A stretch of 64,000 nucleotides of DNA from a bacterium (GCA_030427705.1 JAUIBR010000017.1:1-64000); one strand, 5' to 3'; counted from the first letter of the stretch, positions 15,646-24,790 are shown. The notes: a model not told the origin generated them from the letters alone. A program made the numbers and translations.

Positions 15646-18318
15646 TCACTCGGATTCGTCGTGGGTTGCGCCAACAGCAGTCTTTCCGGCATCGGCAGCA
15701 ATCCACTTGATGTCGTAGCGTTCAGCGAGCGTGATGATCGCGGGAAGAATGAGGACGGTCGCAACAAGCGCAGACAGGATGCCTGCGATCGCGACGTAGC
15801 CAATGGACTGCAGACCGCGGTGGTTGGTGATAGCGAGACCACCAAATCCGATGCAGGACGTTACAGACGTCATCAAGACAGCGGATCCGACGTGGTGAAT
15901 CACCTCCGGAACAGACCCTCGACCACGATCGAGGTAGCGATAGTAGAAATGCACCCCATCATCGACGCCGATGCCGATGACGACCGGGATGATGATGACG
16001 TTGAAGAAATCGAGCCGAATCCCAAACCAAGCCAGAGCACCGAACATCCACATCGCCCCTAGAACCAGCGGAGTTGCTGCAGTAAGCGCTCGAAGCGGGC
16101 TGCGAAATGCCATCGTCAAAATGATGAATACGAAGAAGACCGCCCAAAGCATCATCCGCAGGCCGTCCGTCTTAATCTCATCGAGCATGGCCGTGTAGAT
16201 ATACGATTGAGAACCGATTCGGAGTTCCTCGCCGGTCTCTTCTGCGACGGTGGCAACTTCGGTGAGGAATCTGCGCGCTTCTCCGCCCTTCATCTGGTCG
16301 ATCGATTCGTTGATGTAGATTAGGTACTCAAACGCGTATGGCTCGCCCTCTGCGGGCGGTTTTGCTTTAGGACCGGCCTCTTTGAACAAACGTTTGGTCC
16401 ACTCTGGCAGATCCACCAAGGTGACCGGCTTTTCAACGAGTTTGTCGCGGAATTCTTCGACCTTGTTCTTCTGCTTGTCGGTCATGAAGGCTGTGCCTTC
16501 TTTGTCCAGCAGCGCGCGGATCTTGTTGATCTCTTCGAGTCGCTCGGCCTGCTCTTCGGGGGTTCCCGGCATGAAGGCATGAATCGATGACAACGACCGA
16601 ATCGTTTCCAGGCGGCCATCTTTGTGCATCGAGTTCATGTGTGAATAGACCTTCTCGGCGCTATTCGCGTCATCGAAGAGCATGATGGTCGGGGTCGAAG
16701 ACTGCTTGCCGCTAACCGCGCTGGTGTACTTGGACCCCAGCGATTTCTGCTCGCGGTCCATGACAAACGTCTCCGGGTCAGTGGCTTCACGGATGTCACG
16801 CGCCTTCTTGAACACGATATGCTTCGCAACGACGCGAGCCTGATGGATGACGCGTTTCTGCTCCTCCTCCTTCGCCATCGCGTCTTTATCGACCCATGGA
16901 GGAGTAACCGTACCAATCGCCCGGAAGTTCTCTTCAAACTCGAGGTCGCCCCACTGTGACACGAAGAAGACCGACAACAAGACGGCGACGATAATCATTG
17001 GAATCGCCTTCTTCTGCACGACTTCCGGCGTGAAGATTCGATCCATCAACGTGACTCGGTCATCCCCGGAGGTGGGGTTGTAGGCTTTGATTTTGTGAAG
17101 CACCAAGGTCAGCGCAGGCAGCACGACACACATCGCAATGATTGAGCAGATTACGCCGGCGCTAGCGACAGCTCCGAACTGGCTCAAGCCCCTAAACTGC
17201 GCAAAGCTCAAAACTACGAACGTCACAAAGGTGGTGAACGCCCCGATAACTGTGGCGAAGCCGATACTCTGATAGCAGCGAACCAGCGCCTCGACCGGTT
17301 CGTGACCGTCTATCCGCTCGTGGTCGTATCCAGACAACAGGTGGATAGAAAAGTCGATCCCCAACCCAAGCAGAATGGCGAAGATAAAGGCCGTGACTGT
17401 CGTCAGCTCCCCATAGAACAGGAACGCGAGTGCAAGCGTCCAGAGGATACCCATGATGAGTGGGACCAACACCTCGACGATTGCACGTAAGCGTCTAAAA
17501 TAAAGGGCGATCACGAGGAAGAGACCCACGATCGTGAACACCGCAGACGAAACCACGTCATCCAGAATCGAGTTGTATTCCTTCTTTCGGTTCACCAGAC
17601 CGCCACCCAACTCGATCGTCATGTCTGGATGATAATCCTTGGGCTTTAGCCGCTCCCCGAGCGCCTCAACTTCCCCAAGCAACTTGTTGGTTGCGATAAG
17701 GTCTGTAGAACTCTCGACGAAGCGCACGACAATCGTCAGGGAGTAGCCATCGTCGGCGATCAGGTACTCTTTGTGGGTGTCTTGTTCCTGCCCTTTGTAC
17801 TTGTCCTGGATGTCATCGACCTCAAGAAGGTTGTCGGAGCGCTTTTTCTTTTTCAACGAGATAAATAGCGGGTTTGCGGCCTTCTTCTCTTCGCGAATAC
17901 GCTTCTTCAAGCGTTTGCGAATCTCAGCGATATCTTCGGCCTCCATGTACAGAAGCGCGTTCTTCTCAAAGAACTCCTTATCGTTGTGATAGTGGGCGAG
18001 TGCGACGGAATCCATCTTGCGCATCTCTTCGGCGTAGACCTTCGCAAACTTCTTGTTTGCTTCGGTCGAGGGCGAGTCGATGACGACGAAGAGCGCTGAA
18101 CCAGAACCGACGCGATCCCCGACTTCGGTCATCGCGATCGCAGCTTTGGCATTTTCAGGGAGCAGCGCTTTGAAATCGCTGTTGATGTTCCACTTTGTCG
18201 CTATCACCCAGACAGCGAGAGCGCTGATGATGAAAGCCCCAATGGTGATGGGGATGTAGAAGCGTCCGACGACTTTCTCGAAGAAATTGCGGACGAACTG
18301 AAGAGCAAATTCAATCAT
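15646..18318 (-). CDS. RND/MMPL-family exporter
   Basis: An 890-aa integral membrane protein with two repeats, each having one helix, a large periplasmic loop and five helices. First helix at residues 20-42 (TIGAFIISALAVWVIATKW), helix bundles around 240-400 (VVSSAVFTIVGLFLVIALYF, AILLGLGIDFSIHLLSGYDHE) and 710-875 (VVIGIGVDDGVHFYYRYLDR). The GLGIDFSIHL and GIGVDDGVHF motifs are the helix-4 proton-relay region of MMPL/hopanoid-type RND exporters (HpnN-like). Likely moves lipids or hydrophobic molecules from the inner membrane. No adaptor or outer membrane channel gene lies next to it. A glutamate/lysine-rich loop in the second half is longer than in small MMPL proteins. Confidence 0.85.
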   Translation of the reverse strand: MIEFALQFVRNFFEKVVGRFYIPITIGAFIISALAVWVIATKWNINSDFKALLPENAKAAIAMTEVGDRVGSGSALFVVIDSPSTEANKKFAKVYAEEMRKMDSVALAHYHNDKEFFEKNALLYMEAEDIAEIRKRLKKRIREEKKAANPLFISLKKKKRSDNLLEVDDIQDKYKGQEQDTHKEYLIADDGYSLTIVVRFVESSTDLIATNKLLGEVEALGERLKPKDYHPDMTIELGGGLVNRKKEYNSILDDVVSSAVFTIVGLFLVIALYFRRLRAIVEVLVPLIMGILWTLALAFLFYGELTTVTAFIFAILLGLGIDFSIHLLSGYDHERIDGHEPVEALVRCYQSIGFATVIGAFTTFVTFVVLSFAQFRGLSQFGAVASAGVICSIIAMCVVLPALTLVLHKIKAYNPTSGDDRVTLMDRIFTPEVVQKKAIPMIIVAVLLSVFFVSQWGDLEFEENFRAIGTVTPPWVDKDAMAKEEEQKRVIHQARVVAKHIVFKKARDIREATDPETFVMDREQKSLGSKYTSAVSGKQSSTPTIMLFDDANSAEKVYSHMNSMHKDGRLETIRSLSSIHAFMPGTPEEQAERLEEINKIRALLDKEGTAFMTDKQKNKVEEFRDKLVEKPVTLVDLPEWTKRLFKEAGPKAKPPAEGEPYAFEYLIYINESIDQMKGGEARRFLTEVATVAEETGEELRIGSQSYIYTAMLDEIKTDGLRMMLWAVFFVFIILTMAFRSPLRALTAATPLVLGAMWMFGALAWFGIRLDFFNVIIIPVVIGIGVDDGVHFYYRYLDRGRGSVPEVIHHVGSAVLMTSVTSCIGFGGLAITNHRGLQSIGYVAIAGILSALVATVLILPAIITLAERYDIKWIAADAGKTAVGATHDESE

Positions 18319-18565
18319 GAGCTAACCACGTATAAGCGGTGGGAGTTTCACCTTGGACGGGCGGTGGTGCAAGGGAAGTTGTCTTCGCGCTTCGCGCGTT
18401 CTCTTTCGCTTCGCGACTTTTCTTTCGCTCCGCGAGTTCTCTTTTGCGCTTCGCGCAAGTTTGCTTGCGCTTCGCGCAGTTTGGGTTCGTGATAATCCCG
18501 GCACCATTGCCATGGGTTTCGTTTCATTCGTGCTCCAACCCTGTTTGTGATCGTGCGGGCTTCCG
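18319..18565. repeat. Linker-hairpin array upstream of the RND gene (array 18375-18490)
   Basis: Part of a 773-bp gap without a convincing gene. The array has cores TTCGCGC-TTCGCGCG-like, TCGC-tt-CGCGA, TCGC-tc-CGCGA and TGCGC-ttc-GCGCA, joined by GTTCTCTTT, CTTTTCTTT and AGTTTGCT, that is the class L1 linker on its other strand. The RND gene promoter could be in 18319-18374, where TTATACG lies about 15 nt before its ATG. Confidence 0.8.
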
Positions 18566-18874
18566 GCGTTCAGCTTCCAGCTTTCAGCTCTGGCTGGGTG
18601 AATCGGAACGAATGGGCAGTAACTCAAGTCCACAGACAGCGCAGACGGTTCACAGAAACACACAGAAAATTCCTTTTGCGACAGCATTCAACACCTCACA
18701 ACTCTAGAATTGTGACTTGGCTGATGCCGTAATGAAAAAAGTCTGTGCACGTCTGTGTTTCGTCTGCGCCGTCTGTGGATACCACTCCACAATTGGCAAT
18801 CATTGGTTGCGAGAATCTTGCCCGTCGGTCGCAGTTCTCCCGGCCGAAGCTGAACGCTGGAAGCTGATTGCTGG
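18566..18874. repeat. Long palindromic element, copy 1 (MITE-like)
   Basis: About 310 bp with a second copy at 30107-30435. The whole element is one imperfect inverted repeat: CAGCTTCCAGC/TTTCAGCT at the left pairs with AGCTGAACGCTGGAAGCTG at the right; CCACAGACAGCGCAGACGGT pairs with the right arm GTCTGCGCCGTCTGTGGATA; the centre CACAACTCTAGAATTGTG is at 18697-18714. No coding frame inside. It fits a miniature inverted-repeat element or a very long RNA hairpin. Confidence 0.8.
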
Positions 18875-19091
18875 ACCAAAAACCCCAAACCCAAGAACCA
18901 ACATGGCTGTAGCTGTCCGAAGCGGAGCGGACGATAGTCCGAGGAGCTGGACAGATACAGACCTGTCAACGAGCACGGCGGAGCCGCGCGCAGTTAAGAA
19001 CCAAAGACCAAGAACCAAGAACCAAAGACCCAATCCCTTGCAATTCAGCTTTGAGGATCGTAATCCTCGGGACCCTTTTTTCGGTAGGCAC
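18875..19091. repeat. AAGAACCAA-type low-complexity repeat around an inverted repeat
   Basis: Two tracts of CCAAGAACCAA-like sequence (18877-18901 and 18995-19036) flank an inverted repeat CTGTAGCTGTCC ... GGACAGATACAG (18907-18961). The reverse complement type (TTCTTGGTTCTTGG) is found at 25460-25500. The frame of the following kinase gene is open through this region, but the sequence is not protein-like. Confidence 0.7.
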
Positions 19092-19790
19092 ATGGGCACT
19101 CGACGAGAGCAATTGAGGCGGATTATCGAACTCGACCAATCGTCGGACGACCGCCCAGCGCTTGAGCCTCACCACGAACCCGGTCGCAAGTACATTGCCG
19201 TCGCTGGCAATATCGGTGCAGGGAAAAGCTCGATCGTAGAGTTCTTGTGCCGACAGTACGATATCCAGCCCTTTTTTGAGCCCAACGAACAAAATCCATA
19301 TCTCAAGGATTTCTACGGCGACATGAAGCGTTGGAGCTTTCACAGTCAGGTTTACTTCCTAGCTGCGAAGTTCAAACTGCATCAGGAGCTCGACCAACTT
19401 TCGTACAGTGTCGTTCAAGACCGCACCATTTGGGAGGATGCGGAGATCTTTGCCGAGAACCTCTATCGGCAAAAGAACATGTCGAAGCGTGATTATCTGA
19501 CGTATCGCACGCTCTACGAGTCGATTCGTGACCAGGTCCGGCCCCCCGACTTGATGCTGTATATGCGGTGTCCAGTCAGCACGGTGACCAAGCGAATTGC
19601 GGAGCGCGGTCGTAAGATGGAGAAGGACATCCCCCTGAATTACCTACGTCGGCTGCATCGACTTTACGAGGATTGGATCGACAACTATGACTTGTCGCCG
19701 TTGGTCGTTATACCTACCAACAAGCTGGACTATGCGACCGATTTGGTCGACCAGCTCGACATCTTGAAGACGATCGAGAAGTACCTCTAG
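19092..19790 (+). CDS. Deoxynucleoside kinase (dNK/dGK-dAK family)
   Basis: A 232-aa cytoplasmic kinase phosphorylating deoxynucleosides in salvage. P-loop GNIGAGKSS near residue 38, FEPNEQNPYLKDFYGD (substrate-binding Glu region), the DRT motif in VVQDRTIWEDAEIF, and the LID arginines RIAERGRKMEKDIP. The family length is 200-230 aa. The first 30 residues (MGTRREQLRRIIELDQSSDD) are an extra leader. The ATG at 19092 is chosen because the frame upstream consists of intergenic repeats. It complements the pyrimidine phosphorylase gene of the same salvage network. The next gene, a glycosyltransferase, begins 25 bp downstream. Confidence 0.9.
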   Translation: MGTRREQLRRIIELDQSSDDRPALEPHHEPGRKYIAVAGNIGAGKSSIVEFLCRQYDIQPFFEPNEQNPYLKDFYGDMKRWSFHSQVYFLAAKFKLHQELDQLSYSVVQDRTIWEDAEIFAENLYRQKNMSKRDYLTYRTLYESIRDQVRPPDLMLYMRCPVSTVTKRIAERGRKMEKDIPLNYLRRLHRLYEDWIDNYDLSPLVVIPTNKLDYATDLVDQLDILKTIEKYL

Positions 19791-19815
19791 CCGCCCGCGC
19801 GCAAAGCGCACATCC

Positions 19816-20991
19816 ATGGAAAGTACAGACGCATCAATCATGATCGACGCGCGCTACGTGTGTGACCACACGAGCGGTATCGGTCGCTATACCGAGAACA
19901 TGATTCAAGAGTTGTTGAAGCTCGATGACTCGCTTCGGCTGCGGCTGATCTGCGACCCGAGCCGGCCAACGGCGAATCTGGATGCAAACGATGATGTTGT
20001 GAAAGACCGCGTCACGTTTCAGCAATACGCGCCAGAGCCAAACTCGCTGCGCACTCGGTATCAGCTGGTCAATCGCATCGACTTCAAAGACGTCGACCTC
20101 TTCCACAGCCCGTTCAATATTCTGCCGAGCGGCCTGAAAGTGCCGGCGATGTTCACGCTGCATGACATCATGTGGTTGTTGGATGCGAGCTATTGTACCG
20201 ATTCGCTGTGGCGCAAGGTCATCACCGGCAATTTCTACAAGGCGCTGATTCCGAGGTCGGTCGAGGATTCGACGCGAATCATGACGGTTAGCCAGACGTC
20301 GGCAGACGAGATTGAAGACTACTTCCCTGAGATGCGTGGAAAGGTGCACGTCTCGTACAACGGCGTGGACCCATACTTCTCGCCAGTCGAGGAAGAGAGC
20401 GGTTGGGACGAGATTTCGTCCATCGTCGAAAAGGGCACCCCGTTCACCTTGGTCGTCGGCCAAGGCTCGCCGTACAAAAACCACGGCCGAGCCGTTGCAG
20501 CGTTCATCGAAGCGTTCCACGACGAGCCGGATATGCACTTCGTCATCGTGAGACGATTGAGCCGCGGTCCGGCCAAAGAGTTCCACGAGCACATGGCAGA
20601 TCCGCGCATTGCAGGCCGTGTTCACCACCTTGAGCACGTGACTGGCGACCAGCTGAAGGCGCTGTACACCCTGGCGAAAATCTTCCTGTTTCCGTCCTTG
20701 TACGAAGGATTCGGACTGCCCGCACTGGAAGCTATGGCGTGCGGTACGCCTGTGGTGACTTCCAGCGTTGGTGCCCCTAACGAGATTGGCGGTGATGCTG
20801 CGGTGAAGGTCGACCCAATGAGCGTGGCATCCATTGCCGAGGGGTTGCGCAAGCTCTACGACGACGCGGAATTCTACGAAGACCGACGGAAGGCAGGCAT
20901 TGAACGTGCGGCTGAATTCACCTGGGCCCGTTGCGCTGAAGCAAACCATCGCATCTATCGAGAAATTCTGGCCGAAACGGGGGTCATCTGA
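19816..20991 (+). CDS. GT4-type glycosyltransferase
   Basis: A 391-aa GT-B fold retaining glycosyltransferase. N-terminal acceptor domain begins [21 protein letters not shown], a common start in mannosyl/glucosyl transferases; donor-binding domain with [18 protein letters not shown] near residue 213 and the [18 protein letters not shown] motif near residue 300 (Glu-x7-Glu). No membrane helices; expected at the inner face of the membrane. The stop overlaps the next transferase start as TGATG. The pair probably adds consecutive sugars to a polysaccharide or glycolipid. Donor and acceptor unknown. Confidence 0.9.
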   Translation: MESTDASIMIDARYVCDHTSGIGRYTENMIQELLKLDDSLRLRLICDPSRPTANLDANDDVVKDRVTFQQYAPEPNSLRTRYQLVNRIDFKDVDLFHSPFNILPSGLKVPAMFTLHDIMWLLDASYCTDSLWRKVITGNFYKALIPRSVEDSTRIMTVSQTSADEIEDYFPEMRGKVHVSYNGVDPYFSPVEEESGWDEISSIVEKGTPFTLVVGQGSPYKNHGRAVAAFIEAFHDEPDMHFVIVRRLSRGPAKEFHEHMADPRIAGRVHHLEHVTGDQLKALYTLAKIFLFPSLYEGFGLPALEAMACGTPVVTSSVGAPNEIGGDAAVKVDPMSVASIAEGLRKLYDDAEFYEDRRKAGIERAAEFTWARCAEANHRIYREILAETGVI

Positions 20992-22103
20992 TGCCTCGCG
21001 TGTATCTGGACGCCAGAAACATCACGAAGAACCCAAGCGGTGTTGCGCGCTATGCGCAATCGTTGATCCCGCGCCTTGTTGAGCAGCGGCCAGATTGGGA
21101 TTGGGTGGTTGTGCGCCATGACAGCAATCACGACCCGCTGGGCGTGGATGTCGAGGAAGTCTACTTGGACATCCCCATCGACAATATGCACAACGTCCTC
21201 AAAGGCGGCCCAGCGCTCACCGAGGCGTTTGCCAGCCATGGGACGCCCGATATCTATCACAATCTGTTTCACGTGCTCTCACGCGGTCTGGCGGACGATC
21301 TGAAGATCGTCACGACCCTGCATGACTTTGTGTGGATCGATTTCGCAAAGGAAAGCCAGGGGAGCGCGATGGCTGCGTTCACCATCAAGCAGTTTGCGAA
21401 GAAGGCGATTCCCTTTGCGCTTCAGCGCTCAAACCACGTCATCAGTGTGTCGGAGCCAACAAAAGTGCGCGCGCAAGAGTACCTGAAAGACACGCCTTGC
21501 ACGGTCGTCACGCATGGTGTCGAGGACCGCTATTTTGACGGTGTTCCGGAAGCCGACGCCACCGTGAAAGCCGCAGCAGAAGCGGGCTATATCGTCGCTG
21601 TGGGCAACAGCAAGCCATATAAAAACCTTCACCGCGTCATCGACGCATTTGCGCGTTTGCGCAAAGAGATGAAGGGGAAGTTGGTGCTGATTGGCAACTG
21701 TGACGCGCTCCAACCCCAAATCAAAAAGCTCAAGCTCAGCGAAGACGTCATTCTGCCCGGCTTTGTGGACGACGAGGGCCTGCGCCGATGGGTCGGAAAC
21801 GCCTCGGTGTTTGTCTTCCCATCACTGGTGGAAGGTTTCGGCCTGCCAACCCTGGAAGCCATGGCGCTGGGCGTACCGTGCGCCGTCAGTGAGCGCGAGC
21901 CCATGAACTTCGTGGCCGGCGATGCCGCACTGAAGTTCGACCCCGAAAACGTCGATGATATCTACGAGAAGTTGATGGAAATCATGGGCGACGAGGCCAC
22001 ACAAACCGTCCTGTCTGCCAAAGGAACTGCGCACGCGAAGAACTTCACGTGGGATCGAAGCGCTGAAGAGACATTGGCGGTCTATGACAGGGTGTTATCT
22101 TAG
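20991..22103 (+). CDS. GT4-type glycosyltransferase (second of the pair)
   Basis: A 370-aa relative of the preceding protein with the same start theme (LDARNITKNPSGVARYAQSL), donor-site VGNSKPYKNLHRVIDAF near residue 203 and EGFGLPTLEAMALGVPCAVS near 287. The Glu-x7-Glu pair is conserved. Coupled to the first gene by TGATG. The paralogous pair is likely to act in one glycan pathway, although the main glycan locus of this window is 30 kb away. Its stop codon TAG lies where a hairpin array begins (TTATCTTAG), and the array is shared with the convergent gene. Confidence 0.9.
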   Translation: MPRVYLDARNITKNPSGVARYAQSLIPRLVEQRPDWDWVVVRHDSNHDPLGVDVEEVYLDIPIDNMHNVLKGGPALTEAFASHGTPDIYHNLFHVLSRGLADDLKIVTTLHDFVWIDFAKESQGSAMAAFTIKQFAKKAIPFALQRSNHVISVSEPTKVRAQEYLKDTPCTVVTHGVEDRYFDGVPEADATVKAAAEAGYIVAVGNSKPYKNLHRVIDAFARLRKEMKGKLVLIGNCDALQPQIKKLKLSEDVILPGFVDDEGLRRWVGNASVFVFPSLVEGFGLPTLEAMALGVPCAVSEREPMNFVAGDAALKFDPENVDDIYEKLMEIMGDEATQTVLSAKGTAHAKNFTWDRSAEETLAVYDRVLS

Positions 22104-22826
22104 TTCGCGAAGCGAACTAGTTTTCTTTCGCGCTTTGCGCGAGTTCTCTTTTCGCCTTCGGCAAAGTTTGCTTCGCGCTTCGCGCGAGTTTGATTTGCGG
22201 TTCGTTCTGCGTCTAAGGCCAATCACGAAGATTCCCAAGAGAACGAACAAGATGGGTGATGGTTCCGCCTTTCGCGTGATGGAACAACCTCCACGGTCTT
22301 CGTCGTCATCATCTGAGGAATTCGAACCGTCTTCCATGTCAGCTTCGTCAGTCCCCATGTCAACCTGATCGCCCATATCTGGGGCTTGATCGACCAAGTC
22401 CAAAACGCCTGATACAGTCAAACACGTGTCTTTTCCATCAAGTTGCCACTCGCAATACTGCTCCAGGAATTCTCCCTCCTCGAAGTCCTCCCAAAAGACT
22501 CGAATCTCGATTTCTTGCGATTGACCTTCGGGAATTCGTTGTGACAATGGTGGCAAAAAGAACGAAGGCCTTGGCACCTCCTCGTACCACGGAGTCTCAA
22601 ACTGAATGTCAGCCTTGCAATCGTTCATGACTGTTAACACCAATCCCTCACAAGTCAGTTCGTGGTCGTACACAAGACAAACAGGGAAAAGGTCTGAGTT
22701 GTCGACGTAAGTTAGGGTGACAACTTCTGCCGTCGCGTGTCCGCACGTCACAGTCGAGTCTTGAGCGCTCAAAACAGTTGGACTTAAGAGAAGGAAAAAC
22801 AGACTGATGACTAAGAAGTTCTTCAT
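22095..22826 (-). CDS. Secreted protein with acidic linker and MYXO-CTERM-like tail
   Basis: About 243 aa. Signal peptide (FLVISLFFLLLSPTVLSAQ), a beta-rich exported domain with several Cys, an acidic stretch (DMGDQVDMGTDEADMEDG, then SNSSDDDDED), then GGC, a hydrophobic helix ILFVLLGIFVIGL and RRRTNRK, the MYXO-CTERM layout for surface sorting. After RRR the frame continues about 35 residues through a hairpin array (Arg/Lys/Ser-rich) before the stop, which overlaps the convergent glycosyltransferase by 9 bp. AGGA 7 nt upstream favours the ATG at 22826 over 22832. Last gene of a three-gene operon with a metallopeptidase-like protein. Function unknown. Confidence 0.65.
   Translation of the reverse strand: MKNFLVISLFFLLLSPTVLSAQDSTVTCGHATAEVVTLTYVDNSDLFPVCLVYDHELTCEGLVLTVMNDCKADIQFETPWYEEVPRPSFFLPPLSQRIPEGQSQEIEIRVFWEDFEEGEFLEQYCEWQLDGKDTCLTVSGVLDLVDQAPDMGDQVDMGTDEADMEDGSNSSDDDDEDRGGCSITRKAEPSPILFVLLGIFVIGLRRRTNRKSNSREARSKLCRRRKENSRKARKKTSSLRELR
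22100..22196. repeat. Linker-hairpin array (class L1) shared by two convergent genes
   Basis: Cores TTCGC-gaa-GCGAA, TCGCGC-ttt-GCGCGA, CGCC-ttc-GGC and TCGCGC-ttc-GCGCGA are joined by TAGTTTTCTT, GTTCTCTTT and AAGTTTGCT. It contains the stop codon of the glycosyltransferase gene and the last 30 codons of the convergent secreted protein gene. Confidence 0.85.
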
Positions 22827-22835
22827 GTTCATATC

Positions 22836-24263
22836 CTAGGGGAAGATTGCGCAGTTGGCTCGTGCCGTGTCGTTAATGGCTCCAAGCAGCGTGGATGAAC
22901 CGCCGGTATCGATTGTCCAACCATTGTTTTGCGCATACGCACGATAATTGGTCCAATCTAACCCAGTAAATGCGCCTCCGTTTGCATTGATGAGGGGATC
23001 GAACTCGTCCCAAACATTCACGAGCTGCGTGAAACTGGCACTCAAATCGTCTCGCCCAACCCAATACGGCGAGGTGCCTATGAATCTTCTGTCATCCGTT
23101 GACGTTCCCGTGTTGTTGGAATCGTACAAATCCCACCAGAATCTCGCAAAGTTCCCTCGAACCATAGATGGGTCTGTCGTCCCATTGTTAGCGACGCAAT
23201 AATTCGTTGTCGGGGTTCCGGAGTATCCGTGGTCCGTATCGTGCGGAACAAGTCCGTCGATAGTGTCCGTGTTGAAAATCACGGGAACGGTTGTGCCGGA
23301 TTGTTGGAAATACGTGTAGGCTGCAACGAAATCTGCCCAACCCTCGGAGGTCGCGCACTGAAGGGTGTTTGCACTTTGAAACGAACTACCACCTGTGCAT
23401 CCAGAAATGGCGGCGGTTTGCCAATTCACCGCCCGACGATGAATACAATGTGCTGTCTCATGCGCCACTGTATGATTCGAATACTCCACCCCAGATGAAA
23501 GACAAAAATCATTGTCGTTCCACGAGCTCGCACCACTGCAGGTTCCCGAAACTCTATTCGGCCAATGGGCAGTGAAGGGCTGAGTATGTCCATTCTTTTC
23601 CACGTCACCGGTTGTCATGACTTCATCCATGTCTTGAAATGACGCCAAGATGTTGGAGAATGCCAACTCGGATTCATAAAAATCCTGAAGATCGTATGTA
23701 CTTCCGAAGAGGGAAAAGTTCGTGCTTGGGGATATCTCAGGACATTCGCCAGGATCGCTGTATCCAGAGATTGCAGCAACCAAGAGGTCATTAACCGCCT
23801 TGTTGGGGCAACTAATGCTCCAAGACCGAACCAGATTGCCACCTATGTTGTCCACCGTACTGGAAAATGTCGAAGCTAGGGCGGCTGTGCCGCCGTCCGG
23901 TGTCCGCGCTTCTCCAAAACCGTTCGTATAAGCTGCGCCAAAGTACACGTCAGCCCAGGACGGAACCCCCGTTACACATGCTGTTCCAGTGGTTCCTGTG
24001 GATATTGCCCCCCAAGCGCTATCGTCTGTCTCACCGCAACTTGGATTCCAATCTTGGCAATCACCGTTCTGTTCATAGAAATAGATGTACACGTTCTTCA
24101 CGGGTTGATTAGTGAACTGGTTGGCCGTGGTTAATCGAGATCCAGAGCCATTAACCCGATTGACTCGTGCGTCCAGATACGAAACCTGTGCGCAAACGTA
24201 ATACGCAGCGGCTTGGCTCGGCAACAAAGCGAAGAGAATTATAGCTAGAATGGTTCTTTTCAT
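22836..24263 (-). CDS. Secreted HExxH metallopeptidase-like protein
   Basis: A 475-aa exported protein with signal peptide ending AAA|YYVCA. VAHETAHCIHRR near residue 267 is an HExxH-type zinc motif (HETAH), and ATSEGWADFVAAY about 40 residues later supplies a plausible third ligand Glu, as in gluzincins. Otherwise rich in Gly, Ser, Thr, Asn and aromatic residues, with at least 12 Cys that suggest disulfides. Starts with ATG overlapping the stop of the upstream gene (ATGA), and is followed by the MYXO-CTERM-like protein after 9 bp. Probably an extracellular protease, though the family was not identified by name. Confidence 0.65.
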   Translation of the reverse strand: MKRTILAIILFALLPSQAAAYYVCAQVSYLDARVNRVNGSGSRLTTANQFTNQPVKNVYIYFYEQNGDCQDWNPSCGETDDSAWGAISTGTTGTACVTGVPSWADVYFGAAYTNGFGEARTPDGGTAALASTFSSTVDNIGGNLVRSWSISCPNKAVNDLLVAAISGYSDPGECPEISPSTNFSLFGSTYDLQDFYESELAFSNILASFQDMDEVMTTGDVEKNGHTQPFTAHWPNRVSGTCSGASSWNDNDFCLSSGVEYSNHTVAHETAHCIHRRAVNWQTAAISGCTGGSSFQSANTLQCATSEGWADFVAAYTYFQQSGTTVPVIFNTDTIDGLVPHDTDHGYSGTPTTNYCVANNGTTDPSMVRGNFARFWWDLYDSNNTGTSTDDRRFIGTSPYWVGRDDLSASFTQLVNVWDEFDPLINANGGAFTGLDWTNYRAYAQNNGWTIDTGGSSTLLGAINDTARANCAIFP

Positions 24264-24790
24264 CGAATGAACCTCCCGACAAACGGGGTTGTCCCCTTGA
24301 GGCCATCAACTAACTTGGGCATTGGTCCTTCACCCTCATCCGGCGCGGGTGATTGATTTTGCACCATCAAGCTCCGGCGCTTCGAGAAATCCGCAGGTGT
24401 TCCCTCCTCCCATCCGGTCGAACCCTTCTTCAACCAGAGGGTCCTCGACCCGATTGGTTCAAGCAGGGTTGAAGACGCCGCATACAAACGAATCTGAACT
24501 CGTGCAAAGTCGGTTTCAGGCAACGATACTCGCAGAGCCTCAGTATCAGGATCCCACACCACGTGTTCCACATATCCGGAACTTCTGATGGTCACCAATG
24601 CAATAACACCGATGGTGCTTCGAACGGCTGTCGCAAATCGGTTTGTCACAAGATCGGCTTGAATGAATGCACCTACGTGGTCTGTTTTGATAGACGTCTC
24701 AAAGTGCACGTCGACCGGGGACTCCGCGAAAACGGGCCGGGCCATGAAAAGAATCAAAGCGGCCGTCAAGGGCGCTATAACTTTGCGCAT
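24260..24790 (-). CDS. Secreted protein of unknown function
   Basis: About 176 aa with signal peptide ending PVFAES. Beta-rich exported domain of about 110 residues (VDVHFETSIKTDHVGAFI; DFARVQIRLYAASSTLL) and a Pro/Glu-containing tail. No Cys in the mature part and no membrane anchor. The start at 24790 is fixed by a perfect GGAGGTGA ribosome site. First gene of an operon with the metallopeptidase-like protein (4-bp ATGA overlap) and the MYXO-CTERM-like protein, so it may be a partner, inhibitor or chaperone of the peptidase. This role is inferred from position only. Confidence 0.6.
   Translation of the reverse strand: MRKVIAPLTAALILFMARPVFAESPVDVHFETSIKTDHVGAFIQADLVTNRFATAVRSTIGVIALVTIRSSGYVEHVVWDPDTEALRVSLPETDFARVQIRLYAASSTLLEPIGSRTLWLKKGSTGWEEGTPADFSKRRSLMVQNQSPAPDEGEGPMPKLVDGLKGTTPFVGRFIR

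Noticed and set aside
18566-18874. Insertion sequence with a transposase
   Set aside because: The element has inverted ends but no open frame longer than about 60 codons and no DDE motif, so it can only be non-autonomous.
18717-19091. N-terminal extension of the deoxynucleoside kinase
   Set aside because: It covers the right half of the palindromic element and the AAGAACC tracts. Homology starts after the ATG at 19092.
19834-20949. 371-aa open frame antisense to the first GT4 gene
   Set aside because: High GC codon bias of the real gene keeps the opposite frame open. It has no recognisable domain, and the glycosyltransferase motifs are on the plus strand.
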